Assembly (NCBI GenBank): GCA_016721185.1
Contig: JADKIP010000004.1
Span: 1 to 57,547, forward strand
Direction of reading: 5' to 3'
DNA: 57,547 bases
From: Candidatus Dechloromonas phosphorivorans
GTDB taxonomy: Bacteria; Pseudomonadota; Gammaproteobacteria; Burkholderiales; Rhodocyclaceae
Below, one piece after another: positions 24,912-34,182 of this stretch. The notes under the pieces are model-generated. The model worked only from the letters and a program-made list of their open reading frames with translations. It had not been told where the DNA came from and did not search any database. Position 1 is the stretch's first letter; the number at the start of each line of letters is the position of its first letter. Both the position numbers and the translations under genes were made by a program.

Positions 24912-26082
24912 ATGCTGCACCCTTGGTTCGACCCCAGTCACGACGAGTTTTCGAATCCGATGCGCGATGCGCGGACAGATTTACTGGCTGATTCACAACC
25001 TGACTTACAAGCTGATTCACCGGCAGGTTCGCAAAAAGATGTACGGCTAAACGCGCTAATGCGCTGGCCGATCCGTTCCGCCGCCGCCTGCTTTCTGCCG
25101 CGCTCCTGAGCGCCACGGGCGGGGCACTCGCCATGGCCGGCTGGCCGCTCCCCGCGCTGGCGGCCAGCGGCGGCCGGGCGGGCAGCTTGTTGCATGGTTT
25201 TGCATCGCTGGCCGTTTCAAGCGCCGACGAAGTGCGCCTTGCCCCCGGCTTTGCGGCCAAGCCACTCTTTGCCTGGGGCGATCCGATTTCCGATGGCCCG
25301 CAGGCCAGGGCTGATGCCTCGGACAGTGCCGCCGAGCAAATGCAGCAAGCCGGCATGCATCACGATGGCATGCATTTCTTCCCCTTTAGCGAAAATGGCC
25401 AGCCTTCCTCGACGCATGGCCTGCTCTGCATCAATCACGAATACACCGACGACGGCTTGCTGCACGTCGGCGGCATGGCGGACTGGAGCGCCGAAAAAGT
25501 GGCTAAATCGAAAGCCGCTACCGGGGGTTCGGTGATTGAAGTTCAGCGCGGCAAAGACGGATGGCAGGTCGTCCGCCCGTCCAAATGGGCTCGCCGCATC
25601 AGCGCCGACACGCCATGCCGCCTGAGCGGCCCGGCCCGCGCCCACCCCGCCATGCCGACGACAACCGGCGCGGCAACGTGAAAGGCGACACCTACGGCAG
25701 CCCGGACGGTTTGTGGTTTAACCCGAGCGGCCGGTTATGGATTCAGACCGATGTCTCGACCAGCGTTTTGAACCAAGGCGACTACGCGGCGCTTGGCAAC
25801 AGCCAGATGCTGGTCGCCGATATTAAAAGCGGCGAAACCCGCCGCTTCCTGACCGGACCGAAAGGCTGCGAGCTCACCGGCATGACCGCCACACCCGACG
25901 GCCGAACCCTTTTTGTCAATATTCAACACCCAGGGGAAACTGCCAGCGAAAGAAGCGATCCAACCCGGCCAACCGCCATTTCAGCCTGGCCGGCCAACCA
26001 GTTCCCCGAAACCACCGGCGGGCGCCCGCGCTCCGCCACCCTCGTTATCACCCGCCCGGACGGCAAACCCATTGCCGCCTGA
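24912..26082 (+). pseudogene. phoX: PhoX-type alkaline phosphatase, frameshifted and internally deleted
   Basis: Starts MLHPWFDPSHDEFSNPMRD. After an apparent frameshift near 25040 it continues DPFRRRLLSAALLSATGGAL, a Tat-like signal, then LAPGFAAKPLFAWGDPISDG, HHDGMHFFPF and CINHEYTDDGLL, all PhoX. The frame ends at 25678, and the C-terminal third resumes at once (GDTYGSPDGLWFNPSGRLWI, TDVS, GPKGCELTGM, FVNIQHPG) to a stop at 26082. The middle of the protein is missing: about 330 codons remain of the usual 600-700. PhoX is a periplasmic Ca/Fe phosphatase, normally PhoB-controlled. Deletion or misassembly are both possible. Confidence 0.85.
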
Positions 26083-26097
26083 ACTCAGGAGATCGAC

Positions 26098-26268
26098 ATG
26101 AATAAGCCAACCCGCAGCGACATTGCCGCCTTCCCGGAACTTTTCGGCGGCATGGATCAGTTTATGGATGAACTCGGTCAAGGCATCCGGCGCACCAGTC
26201 TGCGTCTCGCCATTGTGGCGATTCCCGGCAGCGCGCTCGTGATGTTTGCCTTGAGCAAGGCCGCCTGA
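26098..26268 (+). CDS. small single-helix membrane protein behind phoX
   Basis: 56 residues: a charged N-terminal half (PTRSDIAAFPELFGGMDQF ...) and one hydrophobic helix near the C-terminus (LAIVAIPGSALVMFALSKAA). ATG 26098 has CAGGAG upstream and lies 15 bases after the phoX stop, so it is likely in the same transcript. The product could be a membrane accessory peptide; no family recognised. Confidence 0.6.
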   Translation: MNKPTRSDIAAFPELFGGMDQFMDELGQGIRRTSLRLAIVAIPGSALVMFALSKAA

Positions 26269-26296
26269 AAGCCAGGGGGAAAACAAGCGCCCGTAA

Positions 26297-26318
26297 AAAA
26301 TCCCGCCGCAGCGGGATT
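26297..26318 (-). terminator. terminator of yggX
   Basis: Stem AATCCCGC/GCGGGATT with a four-base loop; on the minus strand it is followed by TTTTTT. It lies about 55 bases beyond the yggX stop codon. Confidence 0.75.
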
Positions 26319-26334
26319 GGACCGTTTAGTTGAG

Positions 26335-26362
26335 CGTCGTTCCCACCTTTGCGGGAACGACG
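26335..26362. repeat. palindromic intergenic element
   Basis: Perfect 10-base arms CGTCGTTCCC and GGGAACGACG with an 8-base loop. The sequence resembles the dispersed palindromes common in betaproteobacterial intergenic regions. Similar GC palindromes occur near 40993 and 41971 in this window. Confidence 0.6.
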
Positions 26363-26372
26363 AATTCAAGCA

Positions 26373-26645
26373 TTACGGCTTCGGCGCGACGTAGCCCTGA
26401 ATCTGATCGGCACCATCGCCGAAGAAATGCTTTTCGAGCTGCTCGGCCAGATATTTGCGGTGGCGAGCTTCGATCAGGTTAAGGCGATTTTCGTTGATCA
26501 GCATGGTCTGCAGCTTGATCCACTGCTGCCAGGCTTCTTTGGAAACATTCTCGAAAATACGCTGGCCGAGCGCGCCTGGGTAAGGCGGCAGGTCGAGGCC
26601 TTCAGCGTCGCGGCCGAGTTTGACGCAATGAACAGTACGTGCCAT
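26373..26645 (-). CDS. yggX: Fe(2+)-trafficking / oxidative damage protection protein
   Basis: 90 residues, full family length. It begins MARTVHCVKLGRDAEGLDLP with the conserved Cys7 and has PPYPGALGQRIFENVSKEAW and NENRLNLIEARHRKYLAEQL. It protects iron-sulfur clusters from oxidation and may move Fe(II) in the cytosol. Single gene with its own terminator. Confidence 0.96.
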   Translation of the reverse strand: MARTVHCVKLGRDAEGLDLPPYPGALGQRIFENVSKEAWQQWIKLQTMLINENRLNLIEARHRKYLAEQLEKHFFGDGADQIQGYVAPKP

Positions 26646-26786
26646 GTGAAACTCCGTGGGGGTGAATGCGGTGAATTATAAAGTTTTGAAACAGCAAGAG
26701 CATCAACTCACTGCACTTCAGACCTGAACGACGGCGTTATAAAGGCGCAGCATGCCGATACGGCAAGGCACTTTCATGAAAGTGCC

Positions 26787-27617
26787 TCATTTATTTTCCA
26801 GCTGGTCATAGACTGCCGTTGCCACCCGCGCCAGTTCACCCTTGTCGATCCCGGCCGAAAGCGCATAACCAAACTTGCCATCAACCCAGTAAAAGACATT
26901 GACGGCGCCTTCCCGGGCAAAGCGGAAGCCGGTATCGCGGCTCACCGTCTGTTCGGTACTGACATACAGCGTCAAACGCTGGCCGCTGCTGTCGTGGTAC
27001 ATGAACTGGGCAACCGGGCCGGCGTTGCCGGGCAGCAGGCGACCGCCGATCAATTCATAACCGAGGGTACCCAACTTGGGGGGGCTGACCGGCGTACCGA
27101 GGCGCTTGGTGAGCCATTTGACCAACTGATCTTCCTGATCGGCTGTCACTTCCACTGGCCGCTTGATGTCCGGGCTATAAACCACGTGCGCCACGGCGGC
27201 CTGACGTGCTAACGGTGTCATTTGCGCCATGCGCTCAGTGGCCTGATATTGGCCATGACCGAGCCAGCCAGCCAGGCCACTCAGCAGTGCAATGGCGAAA
27301 CTGGCGGCAATTCGCTGCATCGACCAGCGACTTAAAAATGGTCGTCTTTTCATGTCGACCGCAGGGGTAGCCATTGCTTCCATGGCGGGAACAATCGGCT
27401 TTTCAGCGAGTTCAAGAAGCTCCGCCGGCAAGGATTCATCCAATACCGGATTGAAGAGTTGCCGCAACGCGTCTTTCTGCGCCTGATAGGCGAACAGGCG
27501 GCTGGCCTCCTCGGGCTGTGCTGCCAGAAAATCCTCGACTTCAGCCCGCCGATCATCCGGTAGCACGGCATCGACATAGGCGTGCAGATCGGCTTCAGTA
27601 ATGGGAAGTTTGCTCAT
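26787..27617 (-). CDS. transmembrane anti-sigma factor
   Basis: 276 residues. The N-terminus (ADLHAYVDAVLPDDRRAEVE ... EEASRLFAYQAQKDALRQLF) matches the sigma-binding helices of anti-sigma factors. One membrane helix follows at about 103-123, then a periplasmic domain of about 150 residues. No CxxC zinc motif is visible. Its start overlaps the end of the ECF sigma gene by 4 bases, so the two are coupled. It would hold the sigma factor at the membrane until a periplasmic signal. A repeated 10-mer lies at 27354-27363. Confidence 0.88.
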   Translation of the reverse strand: MSKLPITEADLHAYVDAVLPDDRRAEVEDFLAAQPEEASRLFAYQAQKDALRQLFNPVLDESLPAELLELAEKPIVPAMEAMATPAVDMKRRPFLSRWSMQRIAASFAIALLSGLAGWLGHGQYQATERMAQMTPLARQAAVAHVVYSPDIKRPVEVTADQEDQLVKWLTKRLGTPVSPPKLGTLGYELIGGRLLPGNAGPVAQFMYHDSSGQRLTLYVSTEQTVSRDTGFRFAREGAVNVFYWVDGKFGYALSAGIDKGELARVATAVYDQLENK

Positions 27618-28114
27618 CGAACAACTCGCAAATGGGCGACCGGGTGATGACCATCGAGCATCAGCCGCAAACGCTCGCGACCGCGTGACAGGCGCGACAT
27701 GACGGTACCGAGGGGAATGCCCAGCGTCGAGGCAATCTGCTCATAACTCATTTCCTCCAGCGCAACGAGCAACAATACGGCACGCTGCTCTTCCGGCAGA
27801 CGGGCCAGCGCTGCGGCCAGATCATTCACCTCCAGACGATCGCTTTGCGTGGCGCGCATCGGCGCCTCGCTCTCGGCCTCGCCCAACGGCTGCGTGTTTG
27901 GCCCCTGACAACGTAATTGATCGACTCGCAGGTTATGCATGATGCCGAACAACCAGGCGCGCAGATCACTGCCCGGCCGCCACTGGGCGAGGCGCAACCA
28001 ACCGCGCTCCAGTGTGTCCTGAACCAGATCGTCGGCCACCGCACGATCGCCTACCATCGCCCGCGCATAGCGGCGCAGGCGCGGCAGTTCGGCGAGAATC
28101 GTGCGGCTATCCAC
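27614..28114 (-). CDS. ECF-type RNA polymerase sigma factor
   Basis: 166 residues. Region 2 has DDLVQDTLERGWLRL and RAWLFGIMHNLRVD; region 4 has LPEEQRAVLLLVALEEMSYE and the helix-turn-helix IASTLGIPLGTVMSRLSRGR. It is partnered with the overlapping anti-sigma gene. It is followed in the chromosome's minus-strand order after a small lipoprotein gene 8 bases upstream, which may be one of its targets or a sensor of the stress. Confidence 0.93.
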   Translation of the reverse strand: MDSRTILAELPRLRRYARAMVGDRAVADDLVQDTLERGWLRLAQWRPGSDLRAWLFGIMHNLRVDQLRCQGPNTQPLGEAESEAPMRATQSDRLEVNDLAAALARLPEEQRAVLLLVALEEMSYEQIASTLGIPLGTVMSRLSRGRERLRLMLDGHHPVAHLRVVR

Positions 28115-28122
28115 GGATGGAA

Positions 28123-28500
28123 TCAGGGCTTGGCGACGTGCCAGACGTTGTTGAAACCATCACCGGTCTTGTCACCGGCCTTCATGTCCTTGGCCCAGAA
28201 ATACAGCGGCTTGCCCTTCAAGGCCCACTGCTTCTTGCCGTCGTCGCGGGTGATGATGCTGTAGTCGCCACTGGCCACGTCGCCATCCTTGGCATAAAGC
28301 GGCGGCCAGTTGGTGGCGCAGGGGCCATTGCACATACTCTTGCCGGCAGCATCCTTGTCGAAGGTATAGAGCGTCATGCCGTTGCTGCCGGTGAGCACAT
28401 CGCCCGACATCATGGCCGGCGCGGCCGTGCCGCCCATTGAGCTACAGGCAGCCAGCGTGGCCGATACAAGCAGGGCAAGTACGAATTTAGGTGTTTTCAT
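28123..28500 (-). CDS. secreted lipoprotein of the COG4315 repeat family
   Basis: 125 residues. Lipoprotein signal with lipobox LAAC at residues 16-19. Two copies of the family repeat follow (SNGMTLYTFDKDAAGKSMC, NGPCATNWPPLYA; then KKQWALKGKPLYFWAKD). Function unknown; such proteins are commonly encoded next to ECF sigma factor genes. ATG 28500 has GGAGA upstream. It is only 8 bases from the sigma factor gene, so the three genes probably form one unit. Confidence 0.88.
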   Translation of the reverse strand: MKTPKFVLALLVSATLAACSSMGGTAAPAMMSGDVLTGSNGMTLYTFDKDAAGKSMCNGPCATNWPPLYAKDGDVASGDYSIITRDDGKKQWALKGKPLYFWAKDMKAGDKTGDGFNNVWHVAKP

Positions 28501-28577
28501 GAGAGTCTCCGTCAGGTTTGGGGGGTACACCTGCGTATACGGAAATGAGACCCGGATTATTCCCAAGCGTGCAAAAT

Positions 28578-29738
28578 TTATTGACTGGCTCGCCCTAGGC
28601 GCCACAGCGAAGTCACTTCCGCGGCCCGCGCCACATGCAGCGGATCGCTGCGATCACTGGCTTTCGGGTGTTTCGGACGGGTCTCGATGCGGCCCAGCAC
28701 TTGCAAACCAGCGGCCGCAATCCAGCCAAGCAATTCATCCCGCGAACGCAGGCCAAGATGTTCAGCCAGATCGGAAAGAATCAGCCAGCCCTCGCCATCC
28801 ACGTCCAGATGCACCGCCAAACCGGCCAGAAAACCACGCAACATGCGCGAATCCGGGTCGTAAACCGCGTACTCAATCGGCGAACTTGGCTGCGCCGGCA
28901 CCCAGGGCGGATTGCAGACCACCAGCGGCGCCTGGCCTTCCGGGAAGAGATCGGTCTTGATAATCTCGATTGCTGCGGTCAACCCGAGTTTTTGCACATT
29001 TTCCGTAGCGCATTGCAGGGCACGCTGATCCTGATCCGTGGCAATCACCCGCTGGATACCGCGCCGGGCGAGTACCGCCGCCAGAATACCGGAGCCGGTA
29101 CCAATATCGAAGGCCCGCTCGTTTCCCGCTATCTGGCAAGCGGCAGGTAACGGTGCCTTGGCGACCAGATCGACATACTCGCCACGCACCGGCGAAAACA
29201 CGCCGTAATGCGGATAAATCCGCCCTTCCACTGCCGGCACGGGAATACCCTTTTTGCGCCATTCGTGCGCACTGACCACGGCCAGCAATTCGCGCAGCGA
29301 AACCACCGAATCCTCGCCGTCCGGGCCATACGCTTCCACGCAAGCCTGCCGGACATCCTGCGCCCGACGCAGCGGCACGCTGAAATCGGCATTGAGCGGC
29401 ACCAGCAGCATGCCAAGCAAGGCGGCGCGACGCCCCTGATTGCGCCGATGCAGCGCAAAGGCTTCGGCCAGCGTCGCCGGTTTTTTCTCGCTGCCCACCC
29501 GCGGCTGACGATCCGCCCGCCGACTCAGCGCCAACAATAATTGACGCGCATTCTGCCAATCGCCGCGCCACAAAATGGCGCTGCCATCAGCGGCCAGTCG
29601 ATAGGCCGCGTCAGCCTTCAGGGTGTCGTCAGCGACGATAATTTGGGTATGCGGCGCCAGCGCCGCTTCGGAGCGCCAGCGCGCCGAGCGCGGTTGGCCG
29701 GCTTCCAGCCATTGCAGCCGTTGGAGTTGTGGATTCAT
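28578..29738 (-). CDS. class I SAM-dependent methyltransferase (HemK/RlmG-like)
   Basis: About 386 residues. The C-terminal Rossmann domain has the SAM motif DIGTGSGILAAVLARRG, IATDQD, and the NPPW motif in VVCNPPWVPAQPSS. That motif marks enzymes methylating N in Gln, Ade or Gua. The N-terminal half is an uncharacterised domain. ATG 29738 (MNPQLQRLQWLEAG) is chosen over a longer frame that runs back toward the RNase P RNA gene. Substrate not identifiable; rRNA or protein Gln are candidates. Confidence 0.85.
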   Translation of the reverse strand: MNPQLQRLQWLEAGQPRSARWRSEAALAPHTQIIVADDTLKADAAYRLAADGSAILWRGDWQNARQLLLALSRRADRQPRVGSEKKPATLAEAFALHRRNQGRRAALLGMLLVPLNADFSVPLRRAQDVRQACVEAYGPDGEDSVVSLRELLAVVSAHEWRKKGIPVPAVEGRIYPHYGVFSPVRGEYVDLVAKAPLPAACQIAGNERAFDIGTGSGILAAVLARRGIQRVIATDQDQRALQCATENVQKLGLTAAIEIIKTDLFPEGQAPLVVCNPPWVPAQPSSPIEYAVYDPDSRMLRGFLAGLAVHLDVDGEGWLILSDLAEHLGLRSRDELLGWIAAAGLQVLGRIETRPKHPKASDRSDPLHVARAAEVTSLWRLGRASQ

Positions 29739-29802
29739 CGGCGCATTATCCCTCAAGGCCCAAGGGCGGGGCGAAAGAACGTGTTTCAAGTAAAAATGAA
29801 GT

Positions 29803-30198
29803 GGAAAGTCGGCCGATAAGCCGGGTTCTGTTCCCCCCTTGCGGGGTTCGGCAATCATTCCTCTAGGCCTGCCATTACTGACAGGCTCAAGCAACCTACC
29901 CGGAAGCAGCGCGGGCCACGCCTCAGCTTCCCTATTTGGTCTTGCTCCGGATGGGGTTTACCAAGCCACTGAACGTTACCGCCAGTGCGGTGAGCTCTTA
30001 CCTCGCCGTTTCACCCTTACCTGTGCGTCTTGCGACGCCATCGGCGGTCTATTCTCTGTTGCACTTTCCGTTGCCTTGGGTCACTCGACTTTCGTCTGGC
30101 GACTTATAGCACCCAGCCGTTAACTGGCATCCCGCCCAATGGAGCCCGGACTTTCCTCCCGACACTTTCGTGTCCAGCGATTGCCTGGCCGACTTTCC
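29803..30198 (-). ncRNA. rnpB: RNase P RNA (class A)
   Basis: Read on the minus strand, the 5' part pairs with the 3' end: GAAAGTCGGCCAGGCAATCG at the start, CGGCTTATCGGCCGAC at the end. It contains the conserved AGGAAAGTCCGGGCTCC and, further on, the P4-region and GGTAAACCCC elements. Length of about 396 bases fits bacterial type A. It processes the 5' ends of tRNAs. It lies between lrp and the methyltransferase, same strand. Confidence 0.95.
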
Positions 30199-30206
30199 GG
30201 CGCGGA

Positions 30207-30674
30207 TTATACGCCCAGCGGCAGATTGCTGCGGTCAACCACCCGGCGCAGCACAAAACTGGTGTGCACGCCGGTGACGCCCTGGATGCGCGTGATCTTG
30301 TTGAGCAACAAATCCTGGTAGGCATCCATGTCCCTGACCACCACTTTCAACTGGTAATCCGACTGCTGGCCGGTGATCAGCAGGCATTCGAGAATTTCCG
30401 GGATCTCCGCAATGCTCGCCTCCAGATTGGCGAAGCGTTCCGGCGTGTGCTGATCCATTGAAATGCCGATCAGCGCCATTAAAGACAACCCCAGCTTTTT
30501 GGCATCGAGCATGGCGCGATAGCCGGTAATCACCCCAGCCTCTTCTAGCGTCCGCACCCGGCGCAGGCAGGGCGATGGCGACAGACCGATGCGGTCGGCC
30601 AGATCCTGATTGCTGATCCGGCCGTCCTGCTGCAGCAGTTCGAGAATCTGACGATCGTAGCGATCCAATTGCAT
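30207..30674 (-). CDS. Lrp/AsnC family transcription regulator
   Basis: 155 residues. N-terminal winged helix-turn-helix (LDRYDRQILELLQQDGRISN, then GLSPSPCLRRVRTLEEAGVI) and a C-terminal RAM ligand domain. Close to E. coli Lrp in pattern. Transcribed divergently from leuA across an AT-rich 175-base gap, so control of leucine synthesis is likely. ATG 30674 is chosen, since upstream frame sequence is AT-rich and not protein-like. A repeated 10-mer sits at the 3' end (30230-30239). Confidence 0.93.
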   Translation of the reverse strand: MQLDRYDRQILELLQQDGRISNQDLADRIGLSPSPCLRRVRTLEEAGVITGYRAMLDAKKLGLSLMALIGISMDQHTPERFANLEASIAEIPEILECLLITGQQSDYQLKVVVRDMDAYQDLLLNKITRIQGVTGVHTSFVLRRVVDRSNLPLGV

Positions 30675-30849
30675 GATATTTCCCACATTTTTACAGTGAA
30701 GAAATTTTAGATCAACAATTAGACCAATTACGCAATTAAATTGCCGAAAATATTTAAATAGAGAGATACAACGCAAGCACCTGCCGGCCACTTTTCCCTA
30801 AAATTGCATTCATCCAATCAATGCATCCCGCCGCCCAGGAGCCACCATC

Positions 30850-32544
30850 ATGTTGCAAACGCCGAACACCAAGTACCACGCATTTCCCCCGGTAAAACTT
30901 GTCGACCGCAACTGGCCGAACCGCATCATCGAAAAGCCGCCAATCTGGATGAGCACTGACCTTCGTGACGGCAACCAGTCGCTTTTCGAGCCGATGAATG
31001 CCGAGAAGAAGATGCGCATGTTCAAAACCCTCTGCGCCATCGGCTTCAAGGAAATCGAGGTCGCTTTCCCATCCGCCTCGGAAACCGAATTCGGCTTCGT
31101 GCGCGGCCTCATTGAGGGCGGCCACATCCCCGACGACGTCAGTATCGAAGTCCTCACCCAGGCCCGCGAGCACCTCATCCGCCGCACCTTCGAATCGCTC
31201 AAGGGAGCAAAGAAGGCCATCGTCCACGTCTATAACGCCACCTGCAAGAGCTTCCGCGACAACGTCTTCGGCATGAGCAAGGCCGAGGTCGTCGCCATGG
31301 CCGTCGATGCCGTCAAGCTCATCCGGGCCGAGGCAGAAGCCATGCCGGACACCGAAATCACCCTCGAATACAGCCCGGAACTCTTCACCGCCACCGAACT
31401 CGATTTCGCCCTCGAAGTCTGCGATGCGGTCACTGCCGCCTGGGGCGCCACGCCGCAGCGCAAGGTCATCCTCAACCTCCCGACCACGGTCGAAATCGCC
31501 ACCCCCAACATCTACGCCGACCAGATCGAGTGGATGCACCGCCACCTCGCCCGCCGCGACAGCGTCATCATCAGCCTCCACCCGCACAACGACCGCGGCA
31601 CGGCAGTCGCCGCCGCCGAACTCGGCCTCATGGCCGGTGCCGATCGCGTCGAAGGCTGCCTTTTCGGCAATGGCGAGCGCACCGGCAACGTCGACCTCGT
31701 CACCGTCGCCCTCAACATGTACACGCAAGGTGTCAATCCCAGCCTCGATTTTTCCGACATCAACGCCGTCGCCCGTACTTTCGAACACTGCACCCAGCTC
31801 CCGATCCACCCGCGCCACCCGTACGTTGGGGATCTCGTATTCACGGCCTTCTCCGGCTCCCACCAGGACGCCATCAAGAAGGGGTTTACCGCTCAAGAGG
31901 CGGTCGAGTCATGGTCAGTTCCCTACCTCCCGATCGACCCGGCCGACCTCGGCCGCAGTTACGACTCGGTAATTCGCGTCAATAGCCAGTCGGGCAAGGG
32001 CGGCATCGCCTATCTCATGGAAACCGAGCACAGCATCGTCATGCCGCGCCGTCTTCAGGTCGAGTTTTCCGGCGTCGTCCAGCAACATACCGACGCCCAC
32101 GGCGGCGAAGTCACAGCCAGCGACATCTGGCGCCTCTTTTCAACCACTTATCTTGAGTCGACCGCACCGGTGCGTTACCGCGAACATCACCTCTACGAAC
32201 ATGGTAGCGCCCAGTGCATTCGCCTCACCGTCGATATCGACGGCACGCCGCACATCCTTACCGGCGAGGGTAACGGCCCGATCAATGCCGCGGTGCACGC
32301 TCTCCAAAGCGCCGGTATCGCTATCCAGGTGCGCAGCTACGAAGAACGTTCAATGGTGCCGATTGGCGAAGATGGCAACGCTCAGGCCTGCGCCTTCATG
32401 GAAGTCGCCGGCAAAGACAGTGGCGAACGTTACGGGGTCGGCATCGACGGCAATATTGTCACCGCCTCGCTCAAGGCCTTGATTAGCGGGATCAATCGGG
32501 TCGGTTTCAAGCAAATTGCTGAAGAAGGCCAGCAGGCGGCCTAA
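30850..32544 (+). CDS. leuA: 2-isopropylmalate synthase, long class
   Basis: 564 residues, the LeuA class of about 560. Catalytic TIM-barrel motifs: DLRDGNQSLFEPM near residue 37, the metal-binding HPHNDRGTA, and GNGERTGNVDLV. A C-terminal regulatory domain binds leucine. It makes 2-isopropylmalate from acetyl-CoA and 2-oxoisovalerate, the first leucine step. Two repeated 10-mers (30901-30910, 32157-32166) lie within the gene. The long open frames on other strands are shadows of its codon bias. Confidence 0.97.
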   Translation: MLQTPNTKYHAFPPVKLVDRNWPNRIIEKPPIWMSTDLRDGNQSLFEPMNAEKKMRMFKTLCAIGFKEIEVAFPSASETEFGFVRGLIEGGHIPDDVSIEVLTQAREHLIRRTFESLKGAKKAIVHVYNATCKSFRDNVFGMSKAEVVAMAVDAVKLIRAEAEAMPDTEITLEYSPELFTATELDFALEVCDAVTAAWGATPQRKVILNLPTTVEIATPNIYADQIEWMHRHLARRDSVIISLHPHNDRGTAVAAAELGLMAGADRVEGCLFGNGERTGNVDLVTVALNMYTQGVNPSLDFSDINAVARTFEHCTQLPIHPRHPYVGDLVFTAFSGSHQDAIKKGFTAQEAVESWSVPYLPIDPADLGRSYDSVIRVNSQSGKGGIAYLMETEHSIVMPRRLQVEFSGVVQQHTDAHGGEVTASDIWRLFSTTYLESTAPVRYREHHLYEHGSAQCIRLTVDIDGTPHILTGEGNGPINAAVHALQSAGIAIQVRSYEERSMVPIGEDGNAQACAFMEVAGKDSGERYGVGIDGNIVTASLKALISGINRVGFKQIAEEGQQAA

Positions 32545-32553
32545 GCCGGCCCG

Positions 32554-32590
32554 CGCCCCCGTGCCACCATTTGGCGCGGGGGCGAATTTC
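32554..32590 (+). terminator. terminator after leuA
   Basis: A 12-pair stem CGCCCCCGTGCC / GGCGCGGGGGCG with a 7-base loop begins 10 bases past the leuA stop; only a short T-run (AATTTC) follows. Confidence 0.7.
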
Positions 32591-32824
32591 CCTTGATTTA
32601 CCTTGCCGCTTCGGGTAGTGCCGCGTAATATGGCAAGGTTGCGCCGCAAGGCCGCAAATTAATCGTTTTGCCCGCGTAAATGCTTTTCTTCCTGGTTGCG
32701 CTGTCGCTCCGCGAACTGCCAGCACGCTGAACTCAACATTTCCGTCGCATAGCACCGTTTTATCAGGGGTCTTAACACGCCCGGGCGTTACCCGGCGAGC
32801 AGGCCGCATCAATTTAGGGAATAC

Positions 32825-33703
32825 ATGGTTCGCATCCAGTTTGCGATTGACCTTCATTACGAACTTCTTTGCCCCGGCGCCGATTTTGTTTTCAACATCC
32901 ACGCCGCCCAAACTGCCAGCCAATTGGTGGTTAGCGAGCAACTGCAGATCAGCCAGCCTGTGCTGTCGACGATCCAGACCAGCCCGGTCACCTACGCCCG
33001 CTATCTGCGCCTGAGCGTTGACCAGGGCCCGCTCCATGTCACCTACGCCGCAACGCTTGATATCGATCACTATGTGGCCGACCCGGACAGCATCGGCGAA
33101 ACGCCGATCGGCAAACTGCCGCTTTCCGCCCTGACCTACATTTATCCGAGCCGCTATTGCCAGTCTGACCGACTCGGTCTGCTCGCCATGAAGGAGTTCG
33201 GCCACCTGCCCAAGGGTTATCGTCGCGTCGAAGCGGTGCAAACCTGGGTTCGCCAGCAAGTCGCCTTCCGCTCGAATACTAGCAACTCGAATACCTCGGC
33301 GATCGACACCCTGACCGACCGCGTCGGCGTCTGCCGTGACTTTGCCCATTTGATGATTGCCATCTGTCGCGCCCTGAGCATCCCGGCGCGCTTCACCACC
33401 GGCATCGATTACGGCGCCGACCCGGCGCTCGGCCCGACCGATTTCCACGCTTATGTCGAAGTCTTTCTCGATAATCGCTGGTATCTGTTCGACCCTTCCG
33501 GCACGGCCATCCCGATGGGATTCGTCCGCATGGGCACCGGGCGCGATGCGGCCGACGTTTCTTACGCGACCATTTTTGGCAGCGTGACCTCACCGCCGCC
33601 GGTCATTACCGTCAGCGCCATCACCGAAGCCGGCCGGCCGTGGGAACTGCCCCGCCACCGGAAGGAAGCACTGTCGACCGACGCTACGGTGAACAACGCC
33701 TAA
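32825..33703 (+). CDS. transglutaminase-like cysteine peptidase family protein
   Basis: 292 residues. An N-terminal beta-rich domain (about 1-130) precedes a transglutaminase core with the catalytic triad: Cys in RVGVCRDFAHLM, His in DFHAYVEVF, and Asp in LFDPSG. No signal peptide, so cytosolic. Members occur widely in proteobacteria, often as pairs, and their substrates are unclear. Single gene. ATG 32825 follows AGGGAATAC. Confidence 0.9.
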   Translation: MVRIQFAIDLHYELLCPGADFVFNIHAAQTASQLVVSEQLQISQPVLSTIQTSPVTYARYLRLSVDQGPLHVTYAATLDIDHYVADPDSIGETPIGKLPLSALTYIYPSRYCQSDRLGLLAMKEFGHLPKGYRRVEAVQTWVRQQVAFRSNTSNSNTSAIDTLTDRVGVCRDFAHLMIAICRALSIPARFTTGIDYGADPALGPTDFHAYVEVFLDNRWYLFDPSGTAIPMGFVRMGTGRDAADVSYATIFGSVTSPPPVITVSAITEAGRPWELPRHRKEALSTDATVNNA

Positions 33704-33760
33704 CGTCGGACGCTCAAATACAACCGCTTAAACCCCGATTTATTGATAGGAGAAATATCC

Positions 33761-34024
33761 TTGGCAAAAGAAGAACTACTGGAAATGCAAGGCGTCGTAA
33801 ATGACGTGCTTCCCGATACCCGCTTCCGCGTTACGCTGGAAAACGGTCACGAACTGATTGCCTACACCTCAGGCAAGATGAAGAAGAACCACATCCGTAT
33901 CCTGGTTGGCGACAAAGTGACGCTGGAACTCTCGCCCTACGATCTGAGCAAGGGCCGTATCACCTTCCGTCATATCGAAACACGTGGCACCGGCAGCCCA
34001 CCGCCGCAACGTCGCCGTTACTGA
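33761..34024 (+). CDS. infA: translation initiation factor IF-1
   Basis: 87 residues; S1-type OB fold reading MAKEELLEMQGVVNDVLPDT, then KMKKNHIRILVGDKVTLELS and GRITFRH. The start is TTG at 33761, because AGGAGAA lies 7 bases before it and the product then starts exactly as other IF-1 proteins do. A basic Pro-rich tail (PPPQRRRY) ends the protein, as in other betaproteobacterial second copies. It stands apart from ribosomal operons, so it may be an extra infA. Confidence 0.95.
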   Translation: MAKEELLEMQGVVNDVLPDTRFRVTLENGHELIAYTSGKMKKNHIRILVGDKVTLELSPYDLSKGRITFRHIETRGTGSPPPQRRRY

Positions 34025-34182
34025 GTCAGGAACGGGGTAGGTTGAGTCCGCACATCGGTGATGGATTCCGCCCGCCCACGATAGCTGGTACCACTGCCTC
34101 AGCTTGGCCGAGGCGCATATCCGGCATGGAAGACTGAGTGGATCGAGAAGACCTGCCTGGTGCCGACTTTATCGGCCCGAGG

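Noticed and set aside
34025..34182. Possible tRNA or small RNA between infA and the DUF3025 gene
   Set aside because: No cloverleaf, no CCA end and no terminator-like hairpin found.
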